A stretch of 64,000 bases of DNA from positions 23,624-87,623 of the forward strand of contig CACMQQ010000006.1 in NCBI GenBank assembly GCA_902615915.1, read 5' to 3'. The number at the start of each line of letters is the position of its first letter. The stretch's first letter is position 1. Both the position numbers and the translations under genes were made by a program. The DNA comes from an uncultured Fidelibacterota bacterium. GTDB lineage: Bacteria > Fidelibacterota > Marinisomatia > Marinisomatales > TCS55. Below are positions 1 through 10,451 of this stretch, piece by piece. Below the pieces are notes generated by a model. It worked only from the letters and a program-made list of their open reading frames with translations. It was not told where the DNA came from and did no database searches.

Positions 1-1724
1 ATGTTGATAATGATGTTCAAAATGGAAGAACCTATTATTATGCATTAGTTGCCTACGATCACGGGGATGAGGAAAAGGATATTTTCCCGTCAGAGAATTC
101 AAAGTTCATTTCAGTTTTACCAACTGGTGAAATTATCACAGATCAAAATACCGCATATATCACTCCTACATCATCTGCAGCAGGTTATTCGCTCAATGAT
201 ACAATCAAAACAAAACATCAAGGACCTGGCACGGGTTCTCTAAAAATAAATATAGTCGACGAACAAGCACTAACTGGACATCAATATCAAATAGAATTTT
301 ATGATACTTCCAATGATGGCATAGACAATGATAAAGATTGGGATGTGGCCACAGACGACATTGGAAGTGATGGTTTGTCAAATACCAACGATATGGATGG
401 ATCGGAAGGAAACGGATTGCCAGATATTGGCGAGCCTAACTTTGATTGGACAGATAACGAAGAATACACTCCCATTACAACTCACTACAGCGTTAAAGAT
501 CTTGAAACCAATTTTGACTCATTCACACCAAATGATACTTTTTTTGTAGCGCTAAACAAAAAAAATCTTATATCCAGCAGCATTGAACTTAAAAATAGCA
601 CAGGTTTTGTGATCCCTAGCTCTGATTACGAAATTGATACTAAGCTTGGTAGAATAAGAGCAAGCAAAAGCGGTTCATTGGGCTCTGATGAACACACCCT
701 TTCATTTCAATACTACCCAATATTTTTTAATCCATACATACAACAATCTATTTGGAATGACCCTTTAAAACTTCCTTATGTGACAGAGAGGAGTGACACA
801 GATATTTTTGATGGGCTATCAATTGAATTTAACAACGATTGGTTTATCACCTCTGATGATGAAAATACCTATTGGTGGACAACTGAAGATAATGTTGAAT
901 GGAAAAGAAATGATGGTGAAAATACCTACTTCTTTATTGTAAGCGCTACTGACCTTGACACAAATTTTGACGGAAAGGTTGATTTAAGAGCAATTAGAGT
1001 ACCAAATAAATATGCAGTGGTTTTTTCAGACAGGGACGATTTTGGAAGATCTTATATTTCACTTAACAACTTATTACCTGGCAATAAGACCAATTTTAAG
1101 GTTATGAATTTGACAGATAACATTGAAGTACCTTTCTTTCTTTTTGATTATCCTTTAGGAGAGACAGGAAAGATTAATTCAGGCGACTACATATATTTTT
1201 ATGATAAAGATTCACTTGGAATTGATAGATATACCTGGAACATAACTTTTACAAAAAGACAATCCCAAGAAGCAAATACTGAGTTTACTTTTGGTAATGG
1301 CGACACGTTATTTATTGATTTTTCTAAACCTTTTCGAAATAGCGATACATACTCCTTCAATGGACCAAAACCTGATGTCAATATACCGTTAGTTTCAAAA
1401 GAAATGGATCAAATCAAAGTTGTTCCGAACCCTTACATTGTAGGGCACCGGTTTGAGTCCCCTCTCCCACCAGGCATTACTAGTGGCAGAGGGTCGAGAA
1501 AAGTAGAATTTCAGAATCTACCCTCAAATGCAAAGGTCCATATATACACCTCTAGAGGCCAGCATATTCGCTCTCTTCAGCATGATGGTGGACTCTTTAG
1601 TGGAACAATTATCTGGGACCTAAAAACAAAAGAAAATTTGGATGTTGCTTTTGGTGTTTATTACTATATAGTCGAATCTGAATTAGGTGGAAAGACCTCG
1701 GGCAAATTAGCGGTGATTAAATGA
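1..1724 (+). CDS. Large secreted/surface protein, 3' part only (5' end outside window), with VVPNPY-type C-terminal sorting (T9SS-like) domain
   Basis: Frame 3 is open from the window start (VDNDVQNGRTYYYALVAYDHGDEEKD...) through the listed 459-aa ORF. It matches the 12971..16423 protein in motifs (VDNSVMNGRTYYYGLVAYDYG; ...VVPNPY...; ...GVYYYIVESELGGKTSGKLAVIK). Confidence 0.85.
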   Translation, partial: VDNDVQNGRTYYYALVAYDHGDEEKDIFPSENSKFISVLPTGEIITDQNTAYITPTSSAAGYSLNDTIKTKHQGPGTGSLKINIVDEQALTGHQYQIEFYDTSNDGIDNDKDWDVATDDIGSDGLSNTNDMDGSEGNGLPDIGEPNFDWTDNEEYTPITTHYSVKDLETNFDSFTPNDTFFVALNKKNLISSSIELKNSTGFVIPSSDYEIDTKLGRIRASKSGSLGSDEHTLSFQYYPIFFNPYIQQSIWNDPLKLPYVTERSDTDIFDGLSIEFNNDWFITSDDENTYWWTTEDNVEWKRNDGENTYFFIVSATDLDTNFDGKVDLRAIRVPNKYAVVFSDRDDFGRSYISLNNLLPGNKTNFKVMNLTDNIEVPFFLFDYPLGETGKINSGDYIYFYDKDSLGIDRYTWNITFTKRQSQEANTEFTFGNGDTLFIDFSKPFRNSDTYSFNGPKPDVNIPLVSKEMDQIKVVPNPYIVGHRFESPLPPGITSGRGSRKVEFQNLPSNAKVHIYTSRGQHIRSLQHDGGLFSGTIIWDLKTKENLDVAFGVYYYIVESELGGKTSGKLAVIK

Positions 1725-2719
1725 ACAAAATTGCTTGTCTAATTCTAATGCTAACAACGTCCCTTTACGCTCAATCGAAAGTTGGAAGTTCTGCTGCGGC
1801 TTTTCTTGGATCAGGGGTCGGTTCTAGGGCCATTGGAATGGGAGGTGCTTTTTCAGCTGTAGGTGGAGATGCGTCAATACTCTACTGGAATCCTGGTGCG
1901 ATGGCTAATATAAAAAAATCTGAGGTCCTATTATCCAAAGCAAACTGGTTGGTTGAAAGCGATCTCAACTACATTGCTTCTATAATTAAGCTTGAGAAAG
2001 GTAGAAGTTTTGGTGGATATTTAATGCAATTGGATTATGGCAGAGAAGAAATAACAGATTTAAATAATCAAAATGGCACTGGGCAATATTGGACCGCAAT
2101 GGATTACGTTCTAGGTTTGGGTTTAGGGTCTAAGCTTTCAGATAGATTCTCTGTTGGCGCTGTAGGAAAATTTATTTCGCAACGTATCCATTATACATCT
2201 GCTTCAACCTTCGCTTTGGATCTCGGACTTCACTATAAAACCAAAAATGATAAGGTTCGCATAGGTATGTCAATCGCTAACTTTGGACCCGACATGGCTA
2301 TGGATGGCAAAGATTTATTCAAGAAAATAGATATCGATCCTGAAAACTCAGGCCACAATGAATCTTTGGTGGCAAAATTAAAAACCGATCCTTGGCCATT
2401 GCCTTTATTTTTTAGAGTTGGCACAGCGATAAAAATAATTAATACTGATTTACTTTCAGGTACGCTTGCAGTTGATACTTTTGTCCCTAGCGATGATGTT
2501 GAAATTATCAATATTGGATTTGAATTCACTATTCTTGAGCGTTCTAATGTTCAACTTGGGTATAAAGGGCTTGGAAACCCGTCGAGTGAGGAGGGGTTCA
2601 CATTTGGCGCTGGCACCATGTTCTATGCAGGTGGCTTTGATGTTAGACTAGACTATTCTTTGCGGACCTTTGGACTTTTTGGAAACATATCGAATTTGTC
2701 GTTGTCGTTTGTTTTTTGA
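1721..2719 (+). CDS. PorV/PorQ-like outer-membrane beta-barrel protein
   Basis: 332 aa, signal peptide, 'GVGSRAIGMGGAFSAVGGDASILYWNPGAMA' typical of the PorV/FadL-like family; start overlaps the preceding stop (ATGA). Confidence 0.85.
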   Translation: MNKIACLILMLTTSLYAQSKVGSSAAAFLGSGVGSRAIGMGGAFSAVGGDASILYWNPGAMANIKKSEVLLSKANWLVESDLNYIASIIKLEKGRSFGGYLMQLDYGREEITDLNNQNGTGQYWTAMDYVLGLGLGSKLSDRFSVGAVGKFISQRIHYTSASTFALDLGLHYKTKNDKVRIGMSIANFGPDMAMDGKDLFKKIDIDPENSGHNESLVAKLKTDPWPLPLFFRVGTAIKIINTDLLSGTLAVDTFVPSDDVEIINIGFEFTILERSNVQLGYKGLGNPSSEEGFTFGAGTMFYAGGFDVRLDYSLRTFGLFGNISNLSLSFVF

Positions 2720-2845
2720 AGCTTAAATGCCATTTTTTCCTTTTATTTAGATGCATTTTGGTATAGGTTCTTAACTAAATTTCTCACCATTACACGTATG
2801 AATTTGGGGGAAATCATTTTTTTAAATAACTAAGGAGAGAGTTAA

Positions 2846-5458
2846 ATGAAAAAATTGTTATCAGTTTTTTTTCTATTTACCGTATCCCTATCTGCTCAAA
2901 AATATGTTGGCAACATACTAAAGAATTCCAACTTTGACTGTGTTACCGATTCATGCCAAAATGTTTGGGAGCGATACAGGAGTACAGGTGGAGATGCTAA
3001 TAGAGCTTTTGAAAAAAAAGGCGATATCATGTACGCTTCCCAAAGGAAGTATCCATCCTATTGGGGAAGTCATGGATTAAAAATATGGGGTCATTTCAAT
3101 GGATCAAATAATGAAAGTAGTCATTTTCAAACCTTTCAAGATGTTCCAGTTGGAAAGCAGGTTACTGTCTCAGGCGTAACCATGACCTATAACGAAGATA
3201 GGATTACCGGGGGTAACCAGGCATTCTTATTTATTAAATTTTTCGGAGATGGATATTCATTCATTTCTGGAGCTTTCTCTGATTCACTTGATAAAGACTC
3301 TCCAGCAGATAAATGGATACCACTGCATGCAAACGCCACTGTTCCCTCAGGTACTAAATACACGCAAGTTGGGATAGGGTATTACCAAAATGCTAACGAC
3401 GGTGCGGGTGTTTATTTTGATGACATGGTATCATACATCGGAGACACCAGAGTTCGTATTGAAGTTAATACTTCGCACATTCAAGGGATCTCACCAAGAA
3501 AACTTGGGTCCATGGTTGATTTACGCGGAGGTTCAGTTGGAACAGGTACTGGTGTTATCGCAAATCCAGCATGGGGACCTGGAACAAATTTGAAAAGTGC
3601 TGGTGGTGATAATTGGAAAATGGATATTGCATTAGATAATAACCTTGTATATGATTTTAAATTTGGTGGTCATATTCCTAATCTAGACGGCACCATTTCA
3701 GGCTATTGGGAAAATGACTTGCCTGGTGCTAACTATTCTGGTGATAACTTCAAAATGGATCTATCTTCAAACACAGAAACTTCAAAGACAGTTACGCACT
3801 ATTTAGGTAGAGGACCAAGCAATGACACTCCACCTTACACTGCAAACGCTGATTCTATTGATGTATTCTTTAGAGTAAATATGTCCAATAATCTTGATTT
3901 TAATCCAGCTACTCAAAAAGTTCACATGGCTGGTGACCTAGAATCCGAAATGACAGGTGGTGGAGACTGGTCACATGGAATTGTCATGACAGATCTTGGT
4001 GGCGGTTTTTATGGTTACCATTGGAAAGGTGCAAAAAATGCAGACGCACCTGTTACATTGAATTATAAATTTACATTAGGCGATTGGAGTGGAACACATG
4101 AAGACGGGCTAACAGGGCCTGGTATAGTTGGTGGCAATAGGCAAGTAATTGTTAATAGCGATACAACCATTCACTGGGTATGGTACAATAATAATCCTCC
4201 ATCTCCTTTCACAGCCTCATCTAAGGTTCCATCTTTAACATTTAGAACCAATATCGGTCAAGCAATTGCCAATAATGGCTGGAAAGATGGTGATTTATTG
4301 CTTGTTAAGTGGGGATACGGCAGAACAGCAGATAAAGTTTACGTTGATACACTAACCGCAGGTGTAGGTGGTGACTACCAAGCAACTATTGCCCCAACAG
4401 ACAGTCTTCCAGTAGATTCAAAAATTGGTATGTATTATCAATATTATCGAAGCTCAGGTGGCAGCGATTCTAGAGAAATCTTCTTTAATTTTGATACAAC
4501 ATGGAAAGATGTTTCCCTACAAGAAAGAAGATGGACTACTGTGACTGGAGGAGCCCCAGCAACAATTGTGGATTATGTTCCTTCAAAAATACATGGCAGA
4601 AGATTGCCTGTCTTCCAAAACTCAACTAAACTAGATGCAAATGCTGCTGATACCGATAGTTTGCTCGTTACATGGACTGTCGATCTTAGACCTGCCTACT
4701 ATCAGCTACTATCTTATGGAAGCGATACTGCAGATTCATTGAAAGGAATCCAAGGAGCAAAAACACTGTACTATAGTGATAGAGATAGCCTATTCAAGTG
4801 GGGTGTATGGATGAATGGTCCAGCGATCGGCGGATGGAATATTAGAGGTGCTTGGGGATCAGGTTTGCGCACAGATAGTTTAGCTATGATGCATGATGAC
4901 GGAACCCATGGAGATGCTACTGCAGGTGATTCAATTTATACGGTACAGTTCAAATACCAGAAAAATTCTACCAATGTTGGAATGGAATTCAAGTTTGGTA
5001 TTAATGGAGAAGACAATGAATCCGGTTTTGGATTAAATCATATTGAAAATATTGATTCAAACAATCCAACCGTTGCATCACAATTTGGTTCAATCAATCC
5101 AAATCGATACAATGCTTGGAACTTTGACAAAGGTGCACCAGGAACGCTAAGCGTTGAAGAGTTGGTAGGCGTACCAGATCAGTTTGAACTATCAAACAAT
5201 TACCCCAATCCATTCAACCCAACTACCAGTATTAACTTCAATATTCCTATTGCCTCGGAAGTTGTATTAACAATATACAATATTACTGGTCAAGAGGTTG
5301 CTAAGATACATAACGGGTATGCACAAGCTGGTTCATACAAAGCGGTATGGAATGGAATGGACAACCTTGGTAACAAAGCACCGAGTGGAGTTTATTTCTA
5401 TGAATTAAAAGCAGAAAATCACTTTCACAAAGTGAAAAAGATGACTTTATTGAAATAG
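2846..5458 (+). CDS. Large secreted multi-domain protein, probably carbohydrate-binding, with NYPNPFNPTT C-terminal sorting domain
   Basis: 870 aa, signal peptide, jelly-roll/CBM-like N-terminus, repeated beta-rich domains, C-terminal 'LSNNYPNPFNPTTSINFNIP...SGVYFYELKAENHFHKVKKMTLLK'; strong RBS (aaggagagag). No catalytic motif recognised. Confidence 0.8.
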   Translation: MKKLLSVFFLFTVSLSAQKYVGNILKNSNFDCVTDSCQNVWERYRSTGGDANRAFEKKGDIMYASQRKYPSYWGSHGLKIWGHFNGSNNESSHFQTFQDVPVGKQVTVSGVTMTYNEDRITGGNQAFLFIKFFGDGYSFISGAFSDSLDKDSPADKWIPLHANATVPSGTKYTQVGIGYYQNANDGAGVYFDDMVSYIGDTRVRIEVNTSHIQGISPRKLGSMVDLRGGSVGTGTGVIANPAWGPGTNLKSAGGDNWKMDIALDNNLVYDFKFGGHIPNLDGTISGYWENDLPGANYSGDNFKMDLSSNTETSKTVTHYLGRGPSNDTPPYTANADSIDVFFRVNMSNNLDFNPATQKVHMAGDLESEMTGGGDWSHGIVMTDLGGGFYGYHWKGAKNADAPVTLNYKFTLGDWSGTHEDGLTGPGIVGGNRQVIVNSDTTIHWVWYNNNPPSPFTASSKVPSLTFRTNIGQAIANNGWKDGDLLLVKWGYGRTADKVYVDTLTAGVGGDYQATIAPTDSLPVDSKIGMYYQYYRSSGGSDSREIFFNFDTTWKDVSLQERRWTTVTGGAPATIVDYVPSKIHGRRLPVFQNSTKLDANAADTDSLLVTWTVDLRPAYYQLLSYGSDTADSLKGIQGAKTLYYSDRDSLFKWGVWMNGPAIGGWNIRGAWGSGLRTDSLAMMHDDGTHGDATAGDSIYTVQFKYQKNSTNVGMEFKFGINGEDNESGFGLNHIENIDSNNPTVASQFGSINPNRYNAWNFDKGAPGTLSVEELVGVPDQFELSNNYPNPFNPTTSINFNIPIASEVVLTIYNITGQEVAKIHNGYAQAGSYKAVWNGMDNLGNKAPSGVYFYELKAENHFHKVKKMTLLK

Positions 5459-5477
5459 AAATATCTTTTACTTTTTT

Positions 5478-5513
5478 TAAAAAAAGGTCTGGCATTGTCA
5501 GGCCTTTTTTTTT
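5478..5513 (+). terminator. Intrinsic terminator after the 870-aa protein
   Basis: aaaaaaaggtctg-gcattgt-caggccttttttttt: A-tract/GC stem/T-tract directly after the stop codon. Confidence 0.8.
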
Positions 5514-5552
5514 GTATTTTATTGCTCATACAAGGGGATATATTTTAGTAAA

Positions 5553-6596
5553 ATGAAAAATTTTAAATTTATTACGTTTTATATAATATTTTTAATAGTA
5601 AGCTGCGAAGACACCGATCAAAATGATGAAAATAAAAATGAGATTATTGATGAGCAGCCCACCATACCCTGCCTGAAAGCTAATCTAGACTGCCAGCGCA
5701 CTATCGAGCTCATTGATGAACAGAGCTTCACTTTTGACCTTTTTTCTACACATCCTCTTGACAGCGTAATGCAAGTTAAAAATGCTATTATTTTTGTTCA
5801 TGGCAGAGAAAGAAATTCTAACGAATATTTTAAGACTATGGTTTCTGCCATTGAGTCTTTGGAGCAAACAGAAAATGTTGCAGTTATTGCTCCAAAATTT
5901 AAAAACGAGGAAGATGTATATAAAGATACTGATATTTATTGGTCCTATCTTGGATGGAGGTATGGGAATAATTCCCAGCCAAGCTCTAACACAACAAGAC
6001 ACAGTTCGTTTGCTGTTATTGACACGCTAGTCACTAAGCTTACAAATAGAACTCACTTTCCAAAAATGGAAAAAATAATTATTGCTGGTCACTCAGCAGG
6101 GGCACAATTTTCACAATTGTATTCTGCTGGAAATGATTTGGACGGCAAGTTAAATAATATATCCATGAGCTATTGGATTGCTAATAGTCAATTTTTTCTT
6201 TATACAAATGAAAACAGATGGTCAAAATCAATTTCAGATTTTTCAGTTCCAACTTCATGCTCAAATTATGATGAATATCCTAGAGGGCTCATTGATAAAA
6301 ATACCTATATGAATTCAAACTCAAATGTTCAGATTATTAATAACTTATCAAGAAATGTTACGCTTCTACTTGGAGAGGAAGATATAACGAGCTCACTACT
6401 GACAACTACCTGCTATGCTACTCTACTTGGTGATAACCGATTTGACAGAGGTTCAAAATATTTTCAATTTCTCAATAAATATTATCCTGAGCACAATTAT
6501 AAGAAAGTTACAATTCCTACCGCTGGTCACGATAGAAATGAAATATACTTATCGACTGCAGGTTTAAACTTTATAAATAATGAAATCATTAAATGA
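5553..6596 (+). CDS. Alpha/beta-hydrolase-like lipoprotein (putative esterase)
   Basis: Lipobox 'IFLIVSC', 'IIFVHGRERNS', nucleophile elbow 'GHSAGAQ', late 'AGHDRNE' His motif. Confidence 0.7.
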   Translation: MKNFKFITFYIIFLIVSCEDTDQNDENKNEIIDEQPTIPCLKANLDCQRTIELIDEQSFTFDLFSTHPLDSVMQVKNAIIFVHGRERNSNEYFKTMVSAIESLEQTENVAVIAPKFKNEEDVYKDTDIYWSYLGWRYGNNSQPSSNTTRHSSFAVIDTLVTKLTNRTHFPKMEKIIIAGHSAGAQFSQLYSAGNDLDGKLNNISMSYWIANSQFFLYTNENRWSKSISDFSVPTSCSNYDEYPRGLIDKNTYMNSNSNVQIINNLSRNVTLLLGEEDITSSLLTTTCYATLLGDNRFDRGSKYFQFLNKYYPEHNYKKVTIPTAGHDRNEIYLSTAGLNFINNEIIK

Positions 6597-7648
6597 ATTT
6601 TAGGTTAATATCAAAAAAAAACCCTGACGTTATTAATATATTATCATTCGTCATTTTTTTCATTCTTTCATGTGATTCTACTGAATCAATACAACCATTG
6701 GAACAGAATAAAGTTGATCCTTTCATTCAAAACAAAAAGATTGCCAAAACAATCAATTTAGGAAATGCACTCGACGCTCCTAATGAAGGTGAATGGGGCG
6801 TAACATTGGAAGCTGAGTATTTTCAAATAATAAAATCAGCGGGTTTTTCAGGTATAAGATTGCCTATCAGATGGTCTAATCATACCCAAGCTAATGCACC
6901 ATTCACTATTGATGAAAATTTTTTTAAACGAGTTGATTGGGCTGTTCAAAATGCATTAGATAATAATCTTGCCATAGTTATAAACATACATCACTTTGAA
7001 GAGATTTTCTCCGATCCATTAGCATTTAAACAGAAACTATTAAGCCTCTGGGAACAAATAGCTCGACACTTCAAAGATTATCCAGATGATATTATTTTTG
7101 AAATGCTCAATGAACCGCACCAAAAACTAACATCTGAGATTTGGAATGAATTTATAGCAGAAGGGATATCTTTAATACGAAAGATAGATGATAAACGAAC
7201 TCTGATGATTGGGCCTGCTAATTGGAATAGCATTAATAGTTTAAGTACCTTAGAGATCCCCAATGTTGAGAATCTAATAATAACCGTTCACTATTACAGT
7301 CCTTTTGAATTTACACATCAAGGTGCAAGCTGGGTCGAAAATTCTGATCGCTGGATGGGTACTACATGGGATGCTACAAATACGCAAAAAGAATTGATAG
7401 ATAAAGATATTGCCATGGTAAAAGAATGGGGTATTAGAAATAATAGACCGATATTTATTGGAGAATTTGGAGCCTACAGTAAAGCGGATTTTAACTCTAG
7501 ATTTCGATGGACGGAGTATATGGTACAAGTCATGCAAAAAAATGAAATATCTTGGTCATATTGGGAGTTTTGTTCTGGTTTTGGAGCATGGGATCAACAA
7601 ACAAAAAAATGGAATGAACTACTTTACGCGCTAATTCAACCTAACTAA
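6593..7648 (+). CDS. GH5-like glycoside hydrolase lipoprotein (endo-beta-glucanase)
   Basis: Lipobox 'FILSC'; GH5 motifs 'GFSGIRLPIRWSNH', 'VINIHHFEE', 'FEMLNEPH' (acid/base), 'IFIGEFGAY' (nucleophile), 'WSYWEFCSGFG'. Confidence 0.88.
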   Translation: MNFRLISKKNPDVINILSFVIFFILSCDSTESIQPLEQNKVDPFIQNKKIAKTINLGNALDAPNEGEWGVTLEAEYFQIIKSAGFSGIRLPIRWSNHTQANAPFTIDENFFKRVDWAVQNALDNNLAIVINIHHFEEIFSDPLAFKQKLLSLWEQIARHFKDYPDDIIFEMLNEPHQKLTSEIWNEFIAEGISLIRKIDDKRTLMIGPANWNSINSLSTLEIPNVENLIITVHYYSPFEFTHQGASWVENSDRWMGTTWDATNTQKELIDKDIAMVKEWGIRNNRPIFIGEFGAYSKADFNSRFRWTEYMVQVMQKNEISWSYWEFCSGFGAWDQQTKKWNELLYALIQPN

Positions 7649-9622
7649 CTATCTAACGATAGTAAATTTTTCTTTAATTAATCTTCTGCCGTCTCCAATG
7701 CTCATTAGATAAATTCCACTCGATATAAATTCACCATTTAGAGATCGGCCATCCCAAACAAATTGATTTTCACCTACTTTACCATCAAATGAAGTTTTAA
7801 AGATTTCTTGCCCTTTTAAATTGTAAATAATCAAAGAAATATTCTTAGGATTAAGACTTTCAAATTTTATATAAAGTGATCCAAATGTAGGGTTTGGAGA
7901 TATAGAGTGGGAGTATATCCCTTCTCCTTTTAATGAAGCTTCAGACTCAATTTTTAACATTTTAAGGTTAGACCCTCCTCTTGCTATTAAAAGGGTAATT
8001 GAATTTTGACCTTTAGATAAATTTACGGTTCCAAGATCGGTTTCTGTCCAAACATTATAATCTCCAGTAATAGGCAATTCAGTATTCTCAATTAGTATTT
8101 CATTGTTCATCCTAATGGATACTACCCCTGAAGTATTTTCTGATGAAGATAGCAATTTAAAGGTGTAATCATCATTTTTTAAAACATTGAAAGTATATTT
8201 TAAAAATTCTCCATCCTTGGTATGACTGATGTGATAATCAGATATGGATTGATCAGTCGATGTCTCAATATCTACTCCATCGTTTCGATAGCTCCATCCC
8301 AAATTCCAAGGTTTAAAATCAGGTCCAGTATTTCTGTAATCTGCTATATCATAATCAAAGTATGCAATTCCTTGCGCGCCAATATCATAGTTTACCAAGG
8401 AAAGTTCACCAGGTATATTGTAAATGTCGTAAGGGATATTCTTTATCTTGTAATTATCGTCAAGCAAGGAAGCAACAACGCCTTTTTCAACTTGACAATT
8501 TTCAATCTTTAAATTTTCAAGCATATTATTTAACCCTAGCATAGACTTTTCTAGAGACGGCTTAGGGGCTGTTCCACTCCAATAGTCCAATATTTCTCTA
8601 TAAACAGGATCCATCATCGATATCAAAGGTCCTTTAATACTGCCAATTTTCTTGTGGTTCCACCAAGCCCAACCAATATCAAATGTCTCCATCAGCGAAC
8701 GAACTTCCATAAACCATTCATTGGAGTTTTCACCAACCTCACCGAGCCAAAGAGGCCTATTGGATCTATTGCGTAATTCTAAAAGATAATTGATTGTTTG
8801 TATAGTAGGCTTGGAGAAAACCATCCATGAATAATAGTGAAAGGCCCATGCCATATTATCATCGAAAGCAGGTTCAGAATCTTCAAATGCCCTTGACCAC
8901 CAATTGCCATTGACGAACAGTATTCTTTTGTTATCGTGCAATCTGATCTTATCTCTCATTCTCCTCTGAATTTCTCTGACTGCTTTTCCGTCACCATGAA
9001 CAGGTTCATTTAAAAGGTCGTACCCACCTACCCATGGTGTATCTTTGTATCTTTTTGCGATTTCACCCCAAATTTCTACAGCCCAATCTTGATTTTTTTT
9101 ACTGATCCATAGCCTTGCAACACCATCCGAGTCAGCATTATGATCTTGGCTTTGCGATCCTGGTGCAACATGCATATCCAGGATAACATAGATTTGGTTG
9201 TTTGCACACCAACTGATCAAGCTATCCATTATAGCAAAACCTTCTTCATTGTAGGAACCAAGATCTGAACTTAATGCCTTATAATGAAATGGAAGTCTTA
9301 CAGAATTAAACCCCCATTCTGCCAACTGATCAATATCTTTTCTATTTAAAAAGTGTTGCTCATATCTTTGAAAGAAAACTTTTGCTGAATCAGGACCAAT
9401 CAGATTTGTAATTTTGTTTTCTATATCTGTAGGAGATCCAGCACCTGGGGTTTGAAGCATGTACCCTTCTCTAACTAACCAACCACCTAAACCCATCCCT
9501 TTGAGGATAATTTTCTCACCCTCGCTCGTAAAAATGTATTTTCCCGCCGAACGCAAATAGGATGCATGTGCTGAATTAGTAATAGCTAAAAATAAAAATA
9601 TCTTAATTAATACTTTTTTCAT
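7649..9622 (-). CDS. GH5-like beta-glucanase with CBM6-like domain and C-terminal sorting domain
   Basis: 657 aa, signal peptide; 'GFNSVRLPFHYKAL', 'YDLLNEPVHGDG', 'LWLGEVGENS'; CBM6-like segment ~aa 400-560; tail 'SISPNPTFGSLYIKFE...SGIYLMSIGDGRRLIKEKFTIVR'. Confidence 0.85.
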   Translation of the reverse strand: MKKVLIKIFLFLAITNSAHASYLRSAGKYIFTSEGEKIILKGMGLGGWLVREGYMLQTPGAGSPTDIENKITNLIGPDSAKVFFQRYEQHFLNRKDIDQLAEWGFNSVRLPFHYKALSSDLGSYNEEGFAIMDSLISWCANNQIYVILDMHVAPGSQSQDHNADSDGVARLWISKKNQDWAVEIWGEIAKRYKDTPWVGGYDLLNEPVHGDGKAVREIQRRMRDKIRLHDNKRILFVNGNWWSRAFEDSEPAFDDNMAWAFHYYSWMVFSKPTIQTINYLLELRNRSNRPLWLGEVGENSNEWFMEVRSLMETFDIGWAWWNHKKIGSIKGPLISMMDPVYREILDYWSGTAPKPSLEKSMLGLNNMLENLKIENCQVEKGVVASLLDDNYKIKNIPYDIYNIPGELSLVNYDIGAQGIAYFDYDIADYRNTGPDFKPWNLGWSYRNDGVDIETSTDQSISDYHISHTKDGEFLKYTFNVLKNDDYTFKLLSSSENTSGVVSIRMNNEILIENTELPITGDYNVWTETDLGTVNLSKGQNSITLLIARGGSNLKMLKIESEASLKGEGIYSHSISPNPTFGSLYIKFESLNPKNISLIIYNLKGQEIFKTSFDGKVGENQFVWDGRSLNGEFISSGIYLMSIGDGRRLIKEKFTIVR

Positions 9623-10451
9623 AAACCCTTACATAATCTACCAGCATTTTTCTTGGAAAGTTTGTACTATTATCTGGATTTCCAGGCCAATCACCCCCTA
9701 CTGCAATATTAATTAATAAGTGAAATCTTTGATCAAAAGGCCATGTCTTGTAGTTCCCTTGTTGATCGTTTTCAAATAAAAAATATTGCACATCATCAAT
9801 AAAAAAAGAGATCTTATCCTTATCCCAAATTATAGAATAAACATGAAACTCAGTGTCGACATTTGCAATTTTTCTAGCTGATGATCTTTGCGTATTTATC
9901 TTATGATTATACGCTTCTGTATGCACACTTCCATGCACAACTCCAAGATCATAACCAACATGCTCCATAATATCAATCTCACCACTAGATGGCCACCCAC
10001 CAAAAAGCCAATCTGTAGGTAGCATCCAAATTGCGGGCCAAATTCCCTGCCCGCTTGCCACTTTTGCTTTTACTTCAATTCTTCCATATTTCCAATCACC
10101 TTTACCATAGGTTCTGAGTCTTGCAGAACTGTAATATCGCAATCCTTTGGATGATCCAATGCCTTGAGGAACTACCTGGGCTTTTAGAATGAGATTCCCA
10201 TTTTCAACATATGAGTTGGAGTCTGAATCGGTATAAAATTGTAATTCATTATTGCCCCATCCGTGCCCCCCTATCTCACGAGACCATTTTGTTAAATCTA
10301 AAGAATCTTTATCAAACTCATCTTGCCATACTATATTCCAACCCTCAATTTCCCAATCATTTGTTTCCTTATTTTGGCTAACCATCTCTTCTTCAGAGCA
10401 AGCAAAAAAGAAAAAACATACTGTAATTATAGAGTTTAATTTGTTAATCAT
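9603..10451 (-). CDS. GH16 family beta-glucanase (laminarinase-like) lipoprotein
   Basis: Lipobox 'FFFFACSEEE'; catalytic 'GEIDIMEHVG' (ExDxxE); 'WQDEFDKDSLDLTKW', 'GIWPAIWMLP', C-terminal 'MLVDYVRVYE'. Confidence 0.93.
   Translation of the reverse strand: MINKLNSIITVCFFFFACSEEEMVSQNKETNDWEIEGWNIVWQDEFDKDSLDLTKWSREIGGHGWGNNELQFYTDSDSNSYVENGNLILKAQVVPQGIGSSKGLRYYSSARLRTYGKGDWKYGRIEVKAKVASGQGIWPAIWMLPTDWLFGGWPSSGEIDIMEHVGYDLGVVHGSVHTEAYNHKINTQRSSARKIANVDTEFHVYSIIWDKDKISFFIDDVQYFLFENDQQGNYKTWPFDQRFHLLINIAVGGDWPGNPDNSTNFPRKMLVDYVRVYEKSIN

Noticed and set aside
328-549. Small overlapping ORFs at 49..243 and 328..549
   Set aside because: Out-of-frame within the continuous frame-3 coding sequence that enters the window at base 1.
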